64,000 nucleotides of DNA from Pseudomonadota bacterium (lineage in GTDB: Bacteria > Pseudomonadota > Gammaproteobacteria > Burkholderiales > Thiobacteraceae): the NCBI GenBank assembly GCA_021812385.1, contig JAKANO010000017.1, positions 1-64,000 of the forward strand, read 5' to 3'. The notes beneath the pieces were generated by a model that was not told where the DNA came from, searched no databases, and was given only the letters and a program-made list of their open reading frames with translations. Positions 41,643 through 49,930 of this stretch are shown piece after piece (positions within the stretch are counted from its first letter, which is position 1; every line of letters starts with the position of its first letter). Both the position numbers and the translations under genes were made by a program.

Positions 41643-42469
41643 AGAAAGTCGTAGCCGCAGTGTTCGTATTTCTGATACTCAACGCCACCACTACAGCTCT
41701 GGCCATTACTGAAACGGAAATGCCGAGTGTTTGGCCGATGCGCTATGTGATATTTGTAGATACGGAACGTTGGTATAAAGCCGGTGTAGAGAATTGGAAA
41801 GATAACCCGAAGCGCAAGGGGTGGATGGAAGGATTCATCCCCGGCACATTCGTCAAAGCTCAAGGTGCCAAGGGAAGACTGGTGGCCATGCGCATCGATT
41901 TTGATAAGAGTGGCAAAGTCATTTCAAAAGTACTCAATAATGTTCCGCTGTCCGGTATGCTTACCAAGAGCAAGCGATTAGAGCTAGTCACGCCGGTTGG
42001 CTTTTCGCCATCGTGGCTAATTACCAAATCGACCTACTTGGGGCCCTATCAATACGACCCCAACAACGGTGACCAAGATTGGGAAGAGGGCCGCATGACC
42101 TTCTGTGGTCATCGGGAAATGGAACGCCTCCAGATCGAGATGATCAACGATGTCGACGGCCCCACGGAGGAATACAAGCTAGAACCAGAAGAAGGTCTGT
42201 TCTATTGCAACGACTGGTCGAAACAGCTCGCCAACCCGAACCGCCCCTGGATCGACGTCACCTCCTATGAAAAGCGCGGCACGCGTGTGCGCAAGTTCCA
42301 GGGCTACGGTCTGTTTGGCGTAACCAAGCCAGTGGTGGGCAAGCATTACAAAACCTGGATCTGCTTTGCCGACTGTCCCGATGGCAAGCCGGGACCGATT
42401 GCCGACATCAAGGCTTGGAGCAAGCAATATCGTTTGCCGGTGGAAAATCGTAACTTCGGTTTGGAATAG
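41639..42469 (+). CDS. Secreted protein, predicted orphan immunity protein
   Basis: 276 residues with a clear signal peptide (MKKVVAAVFVFLILNATTTALA). No family recognised; mature part is Trp/Tyr/Lys-rich with four Cys (FCGH, FYCND, WICFADC) that could form disulfides in the periplasm. Its ATG overlaps the stop of the truncated effector (ATGA), so it is most simply the immunity protein of that lost effector, kept as protection against kin. Function rests on context. Confidence 0.55.
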   Translation: MKKVVAAVFVFLILNATTTALAITETEMPSVWPMRYVIFVDTERWYKAGVENWKDNPKRKGWMEGFIPGTFVKAQGAKGRLVAMRIDFDKSGKVISKVLNNVPLSGMLTKSKRLELVTPVGFSPSWLITKSTYLGPYQYDPNNGDQDWEEGRMTFCGHREMERLQIEMINDVDGPTEEYKLEPEEGLFYCNDWSKQLANPNRPWIDVTSYEKRGTRVRKFQGYGLFGVTKPVVGKHYKTWICFADCPDGKPGPIADIKAWSKQYRLPVENRNFGLE

Positions 42470-42493
42470 CACTTTATGCATTCCTCGCAATGG

Positions 42494-42569
42494 GATAAAG
42501 GTGGCGCTACCCATTTATCCGAATCAAAAAGTGTGCTGTACCGAGTAAATGGGTAGCGTCCCCTTTATC
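42494..42569. repeat. Small inverted-repeat element (MITE-like)
   Basis: 24-nt arms at 42494-42517 and 42546-42569 match in 22 of 24 positions; 28-nt spacer. The arms contain GCTACCCATTTA / TAAATGGGTAGC. It sits in the 139-nt gap between two secreted-protein genes. Could be a non-autonomous mobile element or a hairpin repeat; no target-site duplication was obvious. Confidence 0.6.
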
Positions 42570-42608
42570 GCGTGTTATACGGCAACCATTAGAGCAAGGT
42601 GAAGGTGA

Positions 42609-43943
42609 ATGATGATTTCATACCCGACCAAGTTTAGCAAAGCACTGAGACAATTCATTGCCCTTGTGGCCGCATTCTCCTGCCTGTCAGAAATTTACGC
42701 TCAGGAGTGCATGTATCCCGAAAACCGTCATTTTTTGGAGAATCGTGATCCCTATACGGGTTATCAGCCGATTGGTTATAAAGGGAGCATGGAGCGTGAT
42801 GAGGTTTGGTTCAAGCACGTTAAGGCAGTCAATTCTGGTGGCGTAACGATAGGGTACAGATTCAAGAAACAACGCCCACAAGACCAGTCCGTATATTCGT
42901 CTATTGAGCCAGTGTTTTTGGGAGGGAAGACAAATGGCTTTGCTGCTTATCGAGACGGATGCGGAGTACTACTCAATTCAAATGGCTTGGAATTTGGCTT
43001 GCCCAAATTTGTTGCAATAGAACAGGACTACGTTTCGGAAGGTCAGGGACAGAATGTCATCCGACTCAAGCTGATAGGCCTTGCCTCGGGTGGCTGGAAA
43101 TTTGCGCTATTCAAAAATGGGAAACTAAATGCGCTGTCAAGGAATGATTACTTGGATTCTTCTATAGCCAATGCCCTAAATGACAAGCATCAACTTCCTC
43201 GGGGCTACCAAGGCGTTAGCACAAAAAAGTCCAGCGGCTGGGGGGTTGTTAAGCTTGACACACTGGATGAAATTATCGAGCCGCGATGGCAAGGAGTTGG
43301 TGGTTTAACTGTTTATAAAGACACCCATTGGAAAGATATTCGGGCTAAGTACCTAATGGCAAAAGATGAACAAGGCTTGCATCTTTTCTCGACAAAAGGA
43401 GATGCAATAAGATTACCGCCGTTCGACGATATCAAAGCTGAGTATTACTGGGTTCCGACTTGCTACATTGGCCCAGGTACCTGGGTTGAGACGGTAATTA
43501 CAACAACTAACAAGGAGAATGCGACATGCCGAATATATTCAGTCAACATGACCCCATTATTCAACGTCGATATCAATGTCGATAGAACAACTAGAGAGTG
43601 CCCCCGACCAAAAGCGACCGTGACCTTTTCATTCACGAACAGCCTTGGCCGAACGCAGACGTACGACATTAAACCCGATGGACAACTTTTCATTCGGGCG
43701 GAAAACGCGGATGAACTCGTATACCAATTCGGCACTGGAGTCATGGTGTTCAGGAAAGTTACTTCGGAAGGTACGTTATATTGGGTTGCTGGCCCGGATG
43801 GTGCACGACTAAACGACCTGGTCTTCACAGAACTTACACCTCTCGGGTGCGATTTTGTACGAGTTAAGCACAATAACGATTGGGTTATGCTGCGACCTGA
43901 CGGCCAGATTGAAAAAAATCTGCAAGTGCCTTTTAGTTGTTAA
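42609..43943 (+). CDS. Secreted protein of unknown function, possible immunity protein
   Basis: 444 residues with a signal peptide (hydrophobic about 14-28, cleavage near IYAQE). Repeated short blocks reminiscent of WG-type beta repeats (GWKFALFKNGKL, GWGVVKLDTLDEIIEPRW, DWVMLRPDGQIE) suggest a beta-propeller-like periplasmic protein. Several Cys (CMYPEN, DGCG, TCYIGP, TCRIY, RECPRP). It follows the immunity-type gene in the vgrG2 island and has similar moderate G+C; a second immunity role is possible but unproven. Start: ATG 42609 with AAGGTGAAGG upstream; ATG 42612 next to it. Confidence 0.5.
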   Translation: MMISYPTKFSKALRQFIALVAAFSCLSEIYAQECMYPENRHFLENRDPYTGYQPIGYKGSMERDEVWFKHVKAVNSGGVTIGYRFKKQRPQDQSVYSSIEPVFLGGKTNGFAAYRDGCGVLLNSNGLEFGLPKFVAIEQDYVSEGQGQNVIRLKLIGLASGGWKFALFKNGKLNALSRNDYLDSSIANALNDKHQLPRGYQGVSTKKSSGWGVVKLDTLDEIIEPRWQGVGGLTVYKDTHWKDIRAKYLMAKDEQGLHLFSTKGDAIRLPPFDDIKAEYYWVPTCYIGPGTWVETVITTTNKENATCRIYSVNMTPLFNVDINVDRTTRECPRPKATVTFSFTNSLGRTQTYDIKPDGQLFIRAENADELVYQFGTGVMVFRKVTSEGTLYWVAGPDGARLNDLVFTELTPLGCDFVRVKHNNDWVMLRPDGQIEKNLQVPFSC

Positions 43944-44152
43944 AGGTGCACGAAGGAGGTATCGGAAATCTATGTGTGAGTCCGGGTTGCTTGCGGGCCC
44001 TTGGCAGGAAAGGCTGGGTACAATATCGCGAGATCGAGCAGCGCACGCCATGCACACGATGATTTTTTGATGTTCACAACCAACTGCTAACAGTGCCGCT
44101 CCATCCCCAAACCACTCCCAAGAAACGCCAGTGGCAAGCACATTCGCCCGAG

Positions 44153-44638
44153 ATGTACGGAATCTCACGTCGCGAATCTGGGGGCAATCCGCATTGGCGC
44201 GTGCGCTTTAGCCGTAGGGGCAAGGAGTACAGCGAACGTTTTTATGATCATCGGCAGGGTGGTCATGATGCAGCGCTGTTGGCGGCGCAGGCCTGGCGTA
44301 CCAATATGCTGGGGCGGGTGGAGGCCATGACCAAGGCGGAGTTCTCGGCCTTGCGCCACAAGAACAATACATCGGGTTACGCTGGCGTGTTTCTCGTTAC
44401 GCGATATTGCAAGCGGCGCGATGGCAGCGTCTATGAATACGCCTGTTGGGAGGCGCGCACGCCGAAGGGTATGAAGCCGGTGCGCTGCTGCTCGTTTGGC
44501 ATTGAAAAATATGGATTTGACGAGGCTTATATTCGCGCCGTGGCGGCACGCATGGACTTTCTCGAAAACTTGGAAGGCGCGCATTTGCCGCGCGTGCCGC
44601 AACAATATCGCAAGTCGCGGAACGAAAATGGCGGATAA
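44153..44638 (+). CDS. AP2-domain-like DNA-binding protein
   Basis: 161 residues from ATG 44153. Central segment SGYAGVFLVTRYCKRRDGSVYEYACWEA followed by FGIEKYGFDEAYIRAVAARM (split here by a loop) fits the bacterial AP2/ERF-type DNA-binding fold, and the start MYGISRR...HWRVRFSRRGKEYSERF is typical of standalone AP2 proteins. A longer frame from GTG 44093 exists without a ribosome binding site. Such proteins are common in accessory regions; target unknown. It ends 6 nt from the convergent restriction enzyme gene. Confidence 0.7.
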   Translation: MYGISRRESGGNPHWRVRFSRRGKEYSERFYDHRQGGHDAALLAAQAWRTNMLGRVEAMTKAEFSALRHKNNTSGYAGVFLVTRYCKRRDGSVYEYACWEARTPKGMKPVRCCSFGIEKYGFDEAYIRAVAARMDFLENLEGAHLPRVPQQYRKSRNENGG

Positions 44639-44644
44639 GAATGC

Positions 44645-47437
44645 TTATTTCGGCTTGCGCGTTCGCTTGCCTTTTTCAGTTGCCAGCAGCAGCGATGTGT
44701 AACGCTGATACAGCTCGAACAAAAACGCCACGCGTTCGGCGTCGTTCTTGAAGCTCTTTTTCCCATAGGCGGCATCCACCGCCGCGTCGAGTTTTTGGTG
44801 GGCTTTTACCAGCGCGGACGGCATGGTGAGCGGGTCGTAGAGGTCGGCGAGCGTGGCGTCGGGGAATTGGGCGCGGGCGTCGAGAACGGCTTGGGCGGCG
44901 GCTTCGATTTTTTCGCGTTGGGCGTCGGTGAGTTGATCGGGCCAAGGGAAGTTGTTGTAGACAATGTGGGCTGAGTAGCGATAGCGGCTTTCAAGTCGGC
45001 CCGCGACAGCGCGCATCCATGCATTATGTATCGTCGAGGAAAGCACACCAAAGTGATACCGCGTCGCATTCGGCAACATCCGTACCAAATTGCTACAAAA
45101 GGTACTCGCTTCCTCGAACCCAACCGGAACAAATGCCCGTCGTTCCGAAGAAACTTCTGGTATCAGCAAGTAGGGGTGGTCGGGGATTAATTCCGTTCCG
45201 AAATGCGTTGGGACATCCGCCGCAGCCAACGTCTGCTTACGCTTGCTAGCTAAACGAAATTTCTTCACGGCCTCCACTCGCGCCATCGCTTCCGGCATTT
45301 GGCGTAGTTCGTTCGGCGGGCAATCACCTAGCCACAAGCACCAGCGCTCGTAGCCATTGAGAAACTCATCTGCTCCAAGCCAGCGGTGGAAATAATTTGC
45401 CGCCTTTGGCTCACGCCTCAGAAACTCATCGCGTTCTTCAGTCGTAAACAGGTAATTACCATCGTCGATGGGTTGGCTGCCAATGCCAATTTCCGGCACG
45501 TTGCAAATCGGCGTGGAGCGTCGCGTCAAAACCACATCCGGCGCATCCACCAGATACGGATTGATGTTGGCCACGTTCACCGCATGCGGTTCGCCCCGGA
45601 TATCCTCGTACTCGTAGATGGTTTTCTTGTCTGCATCGAACGCGCCGAAGCCGATGATGACGCAATGCACCGCGGCCACACCTTTCGCCTCGTTGCTCCA
45701 CTGAAAAGTGCGATGCGCGAAGTGAATGTGTATGCCCTGCGCCAGCAGCCAGCCCCACAGCACGCCGACTTGTTCGCCTTGGGAAATACTGTTGGTGGAG
45801 ACGAAAGCGCAGCGGGGGTTGCCCTCTCCCCCGGCCCCTCCCCCGCTTGCGGGGGAGGGGTGCATATAGCGCGCCGCTTTGACATACCACGCGGCAACGA
45901 AATCCAGCAGGCCGCCGCCATCGATACCTTCGAACACACGGCGCGTGTCTTCGCGCTGTTCATCACTCATGTATTTCGCACCGACGAACGGCGGATTGCC
46001 GAACACAAAACTTGCACGCTCCGCCGGCAGAACCTCATTCCAATCCGTTGTCAGCGCATTTCCATGATAAATATGCGGCGTGCGCTTGAGCGGGATGCGG
46101 GCGAAGTACATGCCGAATTCTTCCGACACGCGCACGTTCATCTGGTGATCCATGAGCCACAGCGCCACTTGGGCGATTTGGGCGGGGAATTCTTCGATCT
46201 CGATGCCGTAGAACTGATCCACGTCCACGCCGATGAGTTGATGCACGTCGAGGAATTTCTGGCTGCTGTCGTGGCTGGCGCGCAGCACGTCCAGTTCCAG
46301 CGCGCGCAGTTCGCGGTAGGCGATCACCAGGAAATTGCCGCAGCCGCAGGCAGGGTCGAAGAAGGTGAGGGTGCGCAGTTTTTTGTGGAACTCGAACAGT
46401 TTGTTTTTGTTGTTGCGCACGCGCTGGAATTCGTCGCGCAGTTCGTCCAGGAACAGCGGCTTGATGAGCTTGAGGATGTTTTCCTCGCTGGTGTAGTGCG
46501 CGCCCAGGTTGCGCCGGGCCTTGCCGTCCATGATGCTCTGGAACAACGCACCGAAGATGGCGGGGGAGATGGCGGCCCAATCCAGGGCGCAGCAGTCGAG
46601 CAGCGCGTCGCGCATGGCGGCGTCGAAGGCGGCGATGGGCAGGGTTTCCTCGAACAGCTTGCCGTTCACATAGGGGAAGGCGTTGATCTGTTCGTCGAGG
46701 TTTTTCGAGCGCTTGTCTTCCGGCGTGTTGAGCACTTGGAAAAACTGCGCGAGCTGTGAGCCGAGGTCGCTGCCATCGGGTGCGGTGCGCTCGTCGAGCC
46801 AGATGCGAAAACTGCCGGCGGGCTGGTAGATGCCGGTATCCTCGGCGAACAGGCAGAACAGCAGGCGCACCAGCAGCAGTTCCAGCGGGTGGCCATCAAA
46901 GCCGCTGGCCTTGAGCTGGTCGTGCAGCTTGCCCATGCGCTCGGCGGCCTTGATGTTGACCGGGTTTTGCGGCGCGATGACCTGGGTGCGGTAACCGGCG
47001 ATGAAGGCGAAATGCTTGATGCGCTTGTGCAGATCGGCGATCTTGAATTCGGTCTCGGTGGCGTCTTCCAGGTCGTAGAGGCGGAAGCGCTCGAAGTCGG
47101 ACACCAGGATGTAGCACGGCAAATCGCGTTCGGCGATGCCGTCGAAATAATCCGCCGCCTGGGCGAAGGCACGGTTGAGATCGGCGCCCCGGCTCTTGTG
47201 CTCGATCAGCAGCATGCCTTTCCAGAAGGCGTCGATGCGGCCGTGCTTGAGCTTCTCGCCGACGCGGGCGATTTGCACCTGCTTCTCGAAGATAGCGACG
47301 CGCTTGCGCTCGATGCCGAACACGCCGAAGAAATCGTTCCAGAAGCTTTGCGCCTCGGCGCGCTCGGATTCCTCGCCCGCCCACTGGCGGGAGAACTCAT
47401 GGGCGCGGTTGCGGATTTCGTTCCAGGAAAGCGGCAT
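44645..47437 (-). CDS. Type IIL (MmeI-like) fused restriction endonuclease-methyltransferase
   Basis: 930 residues. N-terminal PD-ExK-type nuclease in the exact MmeI spacing D-x9-E-x-K: Asp69 (GRIDAFWKG), Glu79, Lys81 (LIEHKS). Helical spacer, then a gamma-class adenine methyltransferase: FFDPACGCGNF (SAM site, about 364-374) and GNPPFVG (catalytic NPPF, 481-484). The C-terminal third is the target-recognition region. MmeI-type enzymes methylate one strand and cut about 20 nt away, acting as one-protein defence systems. An in-frame palindromic repeat (45826-45866) inserts HPSPASGGGAGGEG between methyltransferase motifs; whether activity survives is open. The frame is otherwise intact. Confidence 0.92.
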   Translation of the reverse strand: MPLSWNEIRNRAHEFSRQWAGEESERAEAQSFWNDFFGVFGIERKRVAIFEKQVQIARVGEKLKHGRIDAFWKGMLLIEHKSRGADLNRAFAQAADYFDGIAERDLPCYILVSDFERFRLYDLEDATETEFKIADLHKRIKHFAFIAGYRTQVIAPQNPVNIKAAERMGKLHDQLKASGFDGHPLELLLVRLLFCLFAEDTGIYQPAGSFRIWLDERTAPDGSDLGSQLAQFFQVLNTPEDKRSKNLDEQINAFPYVNGKLFEETLPIAAFDAAMRDALLDCCALDWAAISPAIFGALFQSIMDGKARRNLGAHYTSEENILKLIKPLFLDELRDEFQRVRNNKNKLFEFHKKLRTLTFFDPACGCGNFLVIAYRELRALELDVLRASHDSSQKFLDVHQLIGVDVDQFYGIEIEEFPAQIAQVALWLMDHQMNVRVSEEFGMYFARIPLKRTPHIYHGNALTTDWNEVLPAERASFVFGNPPFVGAKYMSDEQREDTRRVFEGIDGGGLLDFVAAWYVKAARYMHPSPASGGGAGGEGNPRCAFVSTNSISQGEQVGVLWGWLLAQGIHIHFAHRTFQWSNEAKGVAAVHCVIIGFGAFDADKKTIYEYEDIRGEPHAVNVANINPYLVDAPDVVLTRRSTPICNVPEIGIGSQPIDDGNYLFTTEERDEFLRREPKAANYFHRWLGADEFLNGYERWCLWLGDCPPNELRQMPEAMARVEAVKKFRLASKRKQTLAAADVPTHFGTELIPDHPYLLIPEVSSERRAFVPVGFEEASTFCSNLVRMLPNATRYHFGVLSSTIHNAWMRAVAGRLESRYRYSAHIVYNNFPWPDQLTDAQREKIEAAAQAVLDARAQFPDATLADLYDPLTMPSALVKAHQKLDAAVDAAYGKKSFKNDAERVAFLFELYQRYTSLLLATEKGKRTRKPK
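45826..45866. repeat. In-frame C/G-rich palindrome inside the restriction enzyme
   Basis: CCCTCTCCCCCGGCCCC and GCGGGGGAGGGG halves around GCTTGC. On the coding strand it gives a Pro/Ser/Gly-rich insert (MHPSPASGGGAGGEGN) 60-75 residues after the NPPF motif. Confidence 0.7.
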
Positions 47438-47698
47438 GGCTAAAGGGCCAGCCAGTGTTTGTAACCAGGATGGTGCTGGGTGTTGGGCATGAGGATATTC
47501 GCGTTATTGGTTTTCTTAAAAATACAATCGTAACACAGCCAAGGGCGCGGTTTTTGACGTACAAAATTGCCGTATGCGAATAGGTTTTCGACTATGATTG
47601 CGGGGCTGTCGGCATAAGCGTCACCATGTATAATTTGACCAATAACACCTGCCAATCCACGATGGCCGCCGGCGGGTTGTTTTCTCGGAGACCCGAAA
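47438..47698. other. Gap between restriction enzyme and Fic relic
   Basis: 261 nt without a supported gene. A TATAAT at 47626-47631 could be the -10 box of the rightward antitoxin. A minus-strand frame (47440-47754) ends 3 nt before the restriction enzyme start but has no convincing start or family. Confidence 0.35.
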
Positions 47699-47857
47699 AT
47701 GCTGCTCACTCCCATCCTGAATAAAAAAATCAGCCAAGCTGTCCAGACCTCCATGCGGATTGAGGGCTACCAACCCAGCCAGTCGCCCACGCTCAAAATG
47801 CAGGTCAAAGCGCTCATGGAACAGCACTGTGTCCAAGTATCAGTTCAAAGAAAGTGA
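47699..47857 (+). CDS. VbhA-like small antitoxin of a Fic module
   Basis: 52 residues, too short for most gene finders. It contains SMRIEG (residues 19-24), an exact fit to the inhibitory (S/T)xxxE(G/N) motif that blocks Fic AMP-transferases, within a helical stretch SQAVQTSMRIEGYQPS. Overlaps the next frame, which encodes the N-terminal part of a Fic protein. GGAG at 47687-47690 lies about 8 nt before the ATG. Confidence 0.65.
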   Translation: MLLTPILNKKISQAVQTSMRIEGYQPSQSPTLKMQVKALMEQHCVQVSVQRK

Positions 47858-48047
47858 CATTTATCTCCCCGGCACCGATATCCCCAGAAATCGTCTGGGG
47901 GTAGAGGATCCGGAGTTGTTGCATGAGATTGAAGAAACGCTGCTGCAACAGGCCTATCAAACCTTCATCGCCGAATGCGAAGCCACCACCCGCTTCGATG
48001 AAGCCTACCTTAAGTCTCTACAACGATTCACCTTGTGTCAGCCATGA
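47829..48047 (+). pseudogene. Truncated Fic-family toxin (N-terminal ~72 codons)
   Basis: GTG start inside the antitoxin gene. Shows the Fic N-terminal pattern: IYLPGTDIPRNRLGVEDPE then RFDEAYLKSLQRF, which normally leads into the YxWAG segment. The frame stops two to three residues later, before the catalytic HPFx(D/E)GNGR motif, so no AMP-transferase activity is possible. Its TGA overlaps the narX start (ATGA), marking the exact right edge of the accessory island. Confidence 0.75.
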
Positions 48048-49927
48048 GCGAGCCGAATACTTCTTTGCGCCACTCGCTGCTGATCCGCATCGCCGGGGCG
48101 ATGACGATTGTCACGCTGGTCGTACTGGCCGGGATGGGCAGCGCCGTGATTATCTCGGAGACCGCGCGCGGCAATGCCGCCGCGATCAATGTCGCCGGGT
48201 CGTTGCGCATGCAAAGCTACCGTATCGCCGCGCTGGCTTCCGCAGCACGTGCGCCCACGGCGCGAGAAGCCGATCGGTTGGAATTGGAGCAGGCCATCGC
48301 TGCCTTCGAACAAGCGTTGAATAGCCCGGAGTTGACCAACCCCGATATTGCCGGCGCCAACAGCAAGAGCGCCGCGCTCAGGCAGAAAATCGTCGTGGAT
48401 TGGAATCAGCGCATTAAGCCCTGGCTTGGCCTGCATCCGCAGCGCCAAGACGATTTGCGCGGGCTGCTGCAACGCACCGATGCTTTCGTCTCGGACATCA
48501 ACTTGTTGGTAAAGCAAATCGAACGCGATACCGAACAGCGCATTGGTTTTCTGCGCACGACGATTAGCGCGACTTTGCTCGTCACTCTCGGCGTGATGCT
48601 GTTGACGATGGTTTTCTTGCACAAGGCGTTGCTGACGCCGTTGCGCGGATTGGTGGCTTTCACCACCCGCATTCGGCGCGGCGATTTGGCGGCGCGCACG
48701 CCGTATGTCGGCCAGGATGAATTGGGCCGGCTTGGACACGCCTTTAATTTGATGGCGGAGGATCTGGCTGCGCTGTATGGTTCTTTGGAAGCTAGGGTCG
48801 CGGAAAAAACTGCCGATCTGGAGCGCAGCAATCGTTCCTTGGAATTGCTGTATCACTCCATCGCGCGTCTTTACAGCGGCTCGGTCGATGCGAATACTTA
48901 TAAATTGCTGATGCGGGAAATCGAAGAGGTATTGGAGCTCGGCCACGGATCGACCTGTCTGGTCGAGGCTGAAGCGCAGGGCAATGTTTCGGTATTGGCC
49001 TCGACACTCAAGCCGGCCGACGGCGAAATCGCTTTTTGCAGCCTCAGCACCTGCGCCGAGTGCTTGGAGGGCGAAGGCTTGCGTTTCCGCAATTTGGCGG
49101 GACGGCAAGTCTTGTCGATTCCATTGCGCGATGCCGAGCGGGTGCATGGCGTATTGCAATTGAGCGTTCCCGAGGGGCGCGAAGTTGCGCCGTGGAAGAT
49201 CCGCTTGCTGGAAGCCTTGTCGCGCCATATTGGCACGGCGATCGGTACCTTCAAGCGCGCGGAACACGAGCGCATTTTGTCGTTGCTGGAGGAGCGCTCG
49301 GTGATCGCGCGCGAGTTGCACGACTCCTTGGCGCAGTCTTTGTCTTATATGAAGATACAAGTCAGCCGCTTGGCCGGCGTGCTCGCGCGCGCACAAAAAT
49401 CCGCCGAGGCCGATGCCGTGTTGAGTGAGTTGCGCGAGGGTTTAAATAGCGCTTATCGTCAATTGCGCGAGTTGCTGACGACCTTCCGTTTGCAGATTGA
49501 GGAGGAGAGCCTTGCGGCGGTCTTAAACAAGACGGCGCAGGAATTCGCAGAGCGCGGCAAGATCAAGATTAGCTTCGAATCGCATCTGACCAATTGCACA
49601 TTGTCAGCCAACGAAGAAATTCATATATTGCAAATTGTGCGCGAAGCTTTGTCTAATGTGGTGCACCATGCGCACGCAGAAAACGCCAAGATCATGTTAT
49701 GCAGCGAAGCCGAGGACCGGATCAGCATTGCAGTTGAAGATGACGGCAGCGGAATTGTTAATAAGCTTGCGCAGACCCACCATTATGGAATGGCGATCAT
49801 GGAGGAGCGCGCCAAAGGCTTGGGCGGCACCTTGGAAATCATGAATCGCGCGCAAGGCGGCACCCGGCTCGAAGTGCGCTTTGTGCCGGCGAGTCGCCGT
49901 AACCTTAAACTGCAGCAGAGTGCTTAA
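48044..49927 (+). CDS. narX: Nitrate/nitrite sensor histidine kinase NarX-like
   Basis: 627 residues. First membrane helix about 12-36, then the NarX/NarQ P-box INVAGSLRMQSYRIA (48-62) for nitrate binding, periplasmic helices, second helix about 171-192, HAMP, a Cys-bearing central module (CSLSTCAEC near 342-350), HisKA_3 with the phospho-acceptor His426 in RELHDSLAQS, and HATPase_c (DDGSGI; GMAIMEERAKGLGG). Its start overlaps the Fic relic stop; no recognisable native promoter remains directly upstream. Followed by narL after 3 nt. Confidence 0.93.
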   Translation: MSEPNTSLRHSLLIRIAGAMTIVTLVVLAGMGSAVIISETARGNAAAINVAGSLRMQSYRIAALASAARAPTAREADRLELEQAIAAFEQALNSPELTNPDIAGANSKSAALRQKIVVDWNQRIKPWLGLHPQRQDDLRGLLQRTDAFVSDINLLVKQIERDTEQRIGFLRTTISATLLVTLGVMLLTMVFLHKALLTPLRGLVAFTTRIRRGDLAARTPYVGQDELGRLGHAFNLMAEDLAALYGSLEARVAEKTADLERSNRSLELLYHSIARLYSGSVDANTYKLLMREIEEVLELGHGSTCLVEAEAQGNVSVLASTLKPADGEIAFCSLSTCAECLEGEGLRFRNLAGRQVLSIPLRDAERVHGVLQLSVPEGREVAPWKIRLLEALSRHIGTAIGTFKRAEHERILSLLEERSVIARELHDSLAQSLSYMKIQVSRLAGVLARAQKSAEADAVLSELREGLNSAYRQLRELLTTFRLQIEEESLAAVLNKTAQEFAERGKIKISFESHLTNCTLSANEEIHILQIVREALSNVVHHAHAENAKIMLCSEAEDRISIAVEDDGSGIVNKLAQTHHYGMAIMEERAKGLGGTLEIMNRAQGGTRLEVRFVPASRRNLKLQQSA

Positions 49928-49930
49928 TTC

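Noticed and set aside
43972-44070. 32-codon frame with a strong AAGGAGGT site
   Set aside because: The spacing (11 nt) is long and the translation shows no hydrophobic segment, motif or conservation that I can name. Possible small protein, but not supportable.
47440-47754. 104-codon minus-strand frame ending 3 nt before the restriction enzyme start
   Set aside because: Its 5' part is antisense to the Fic antitoxin, the start lacks a ribosome binding site, and no family is recognisable.
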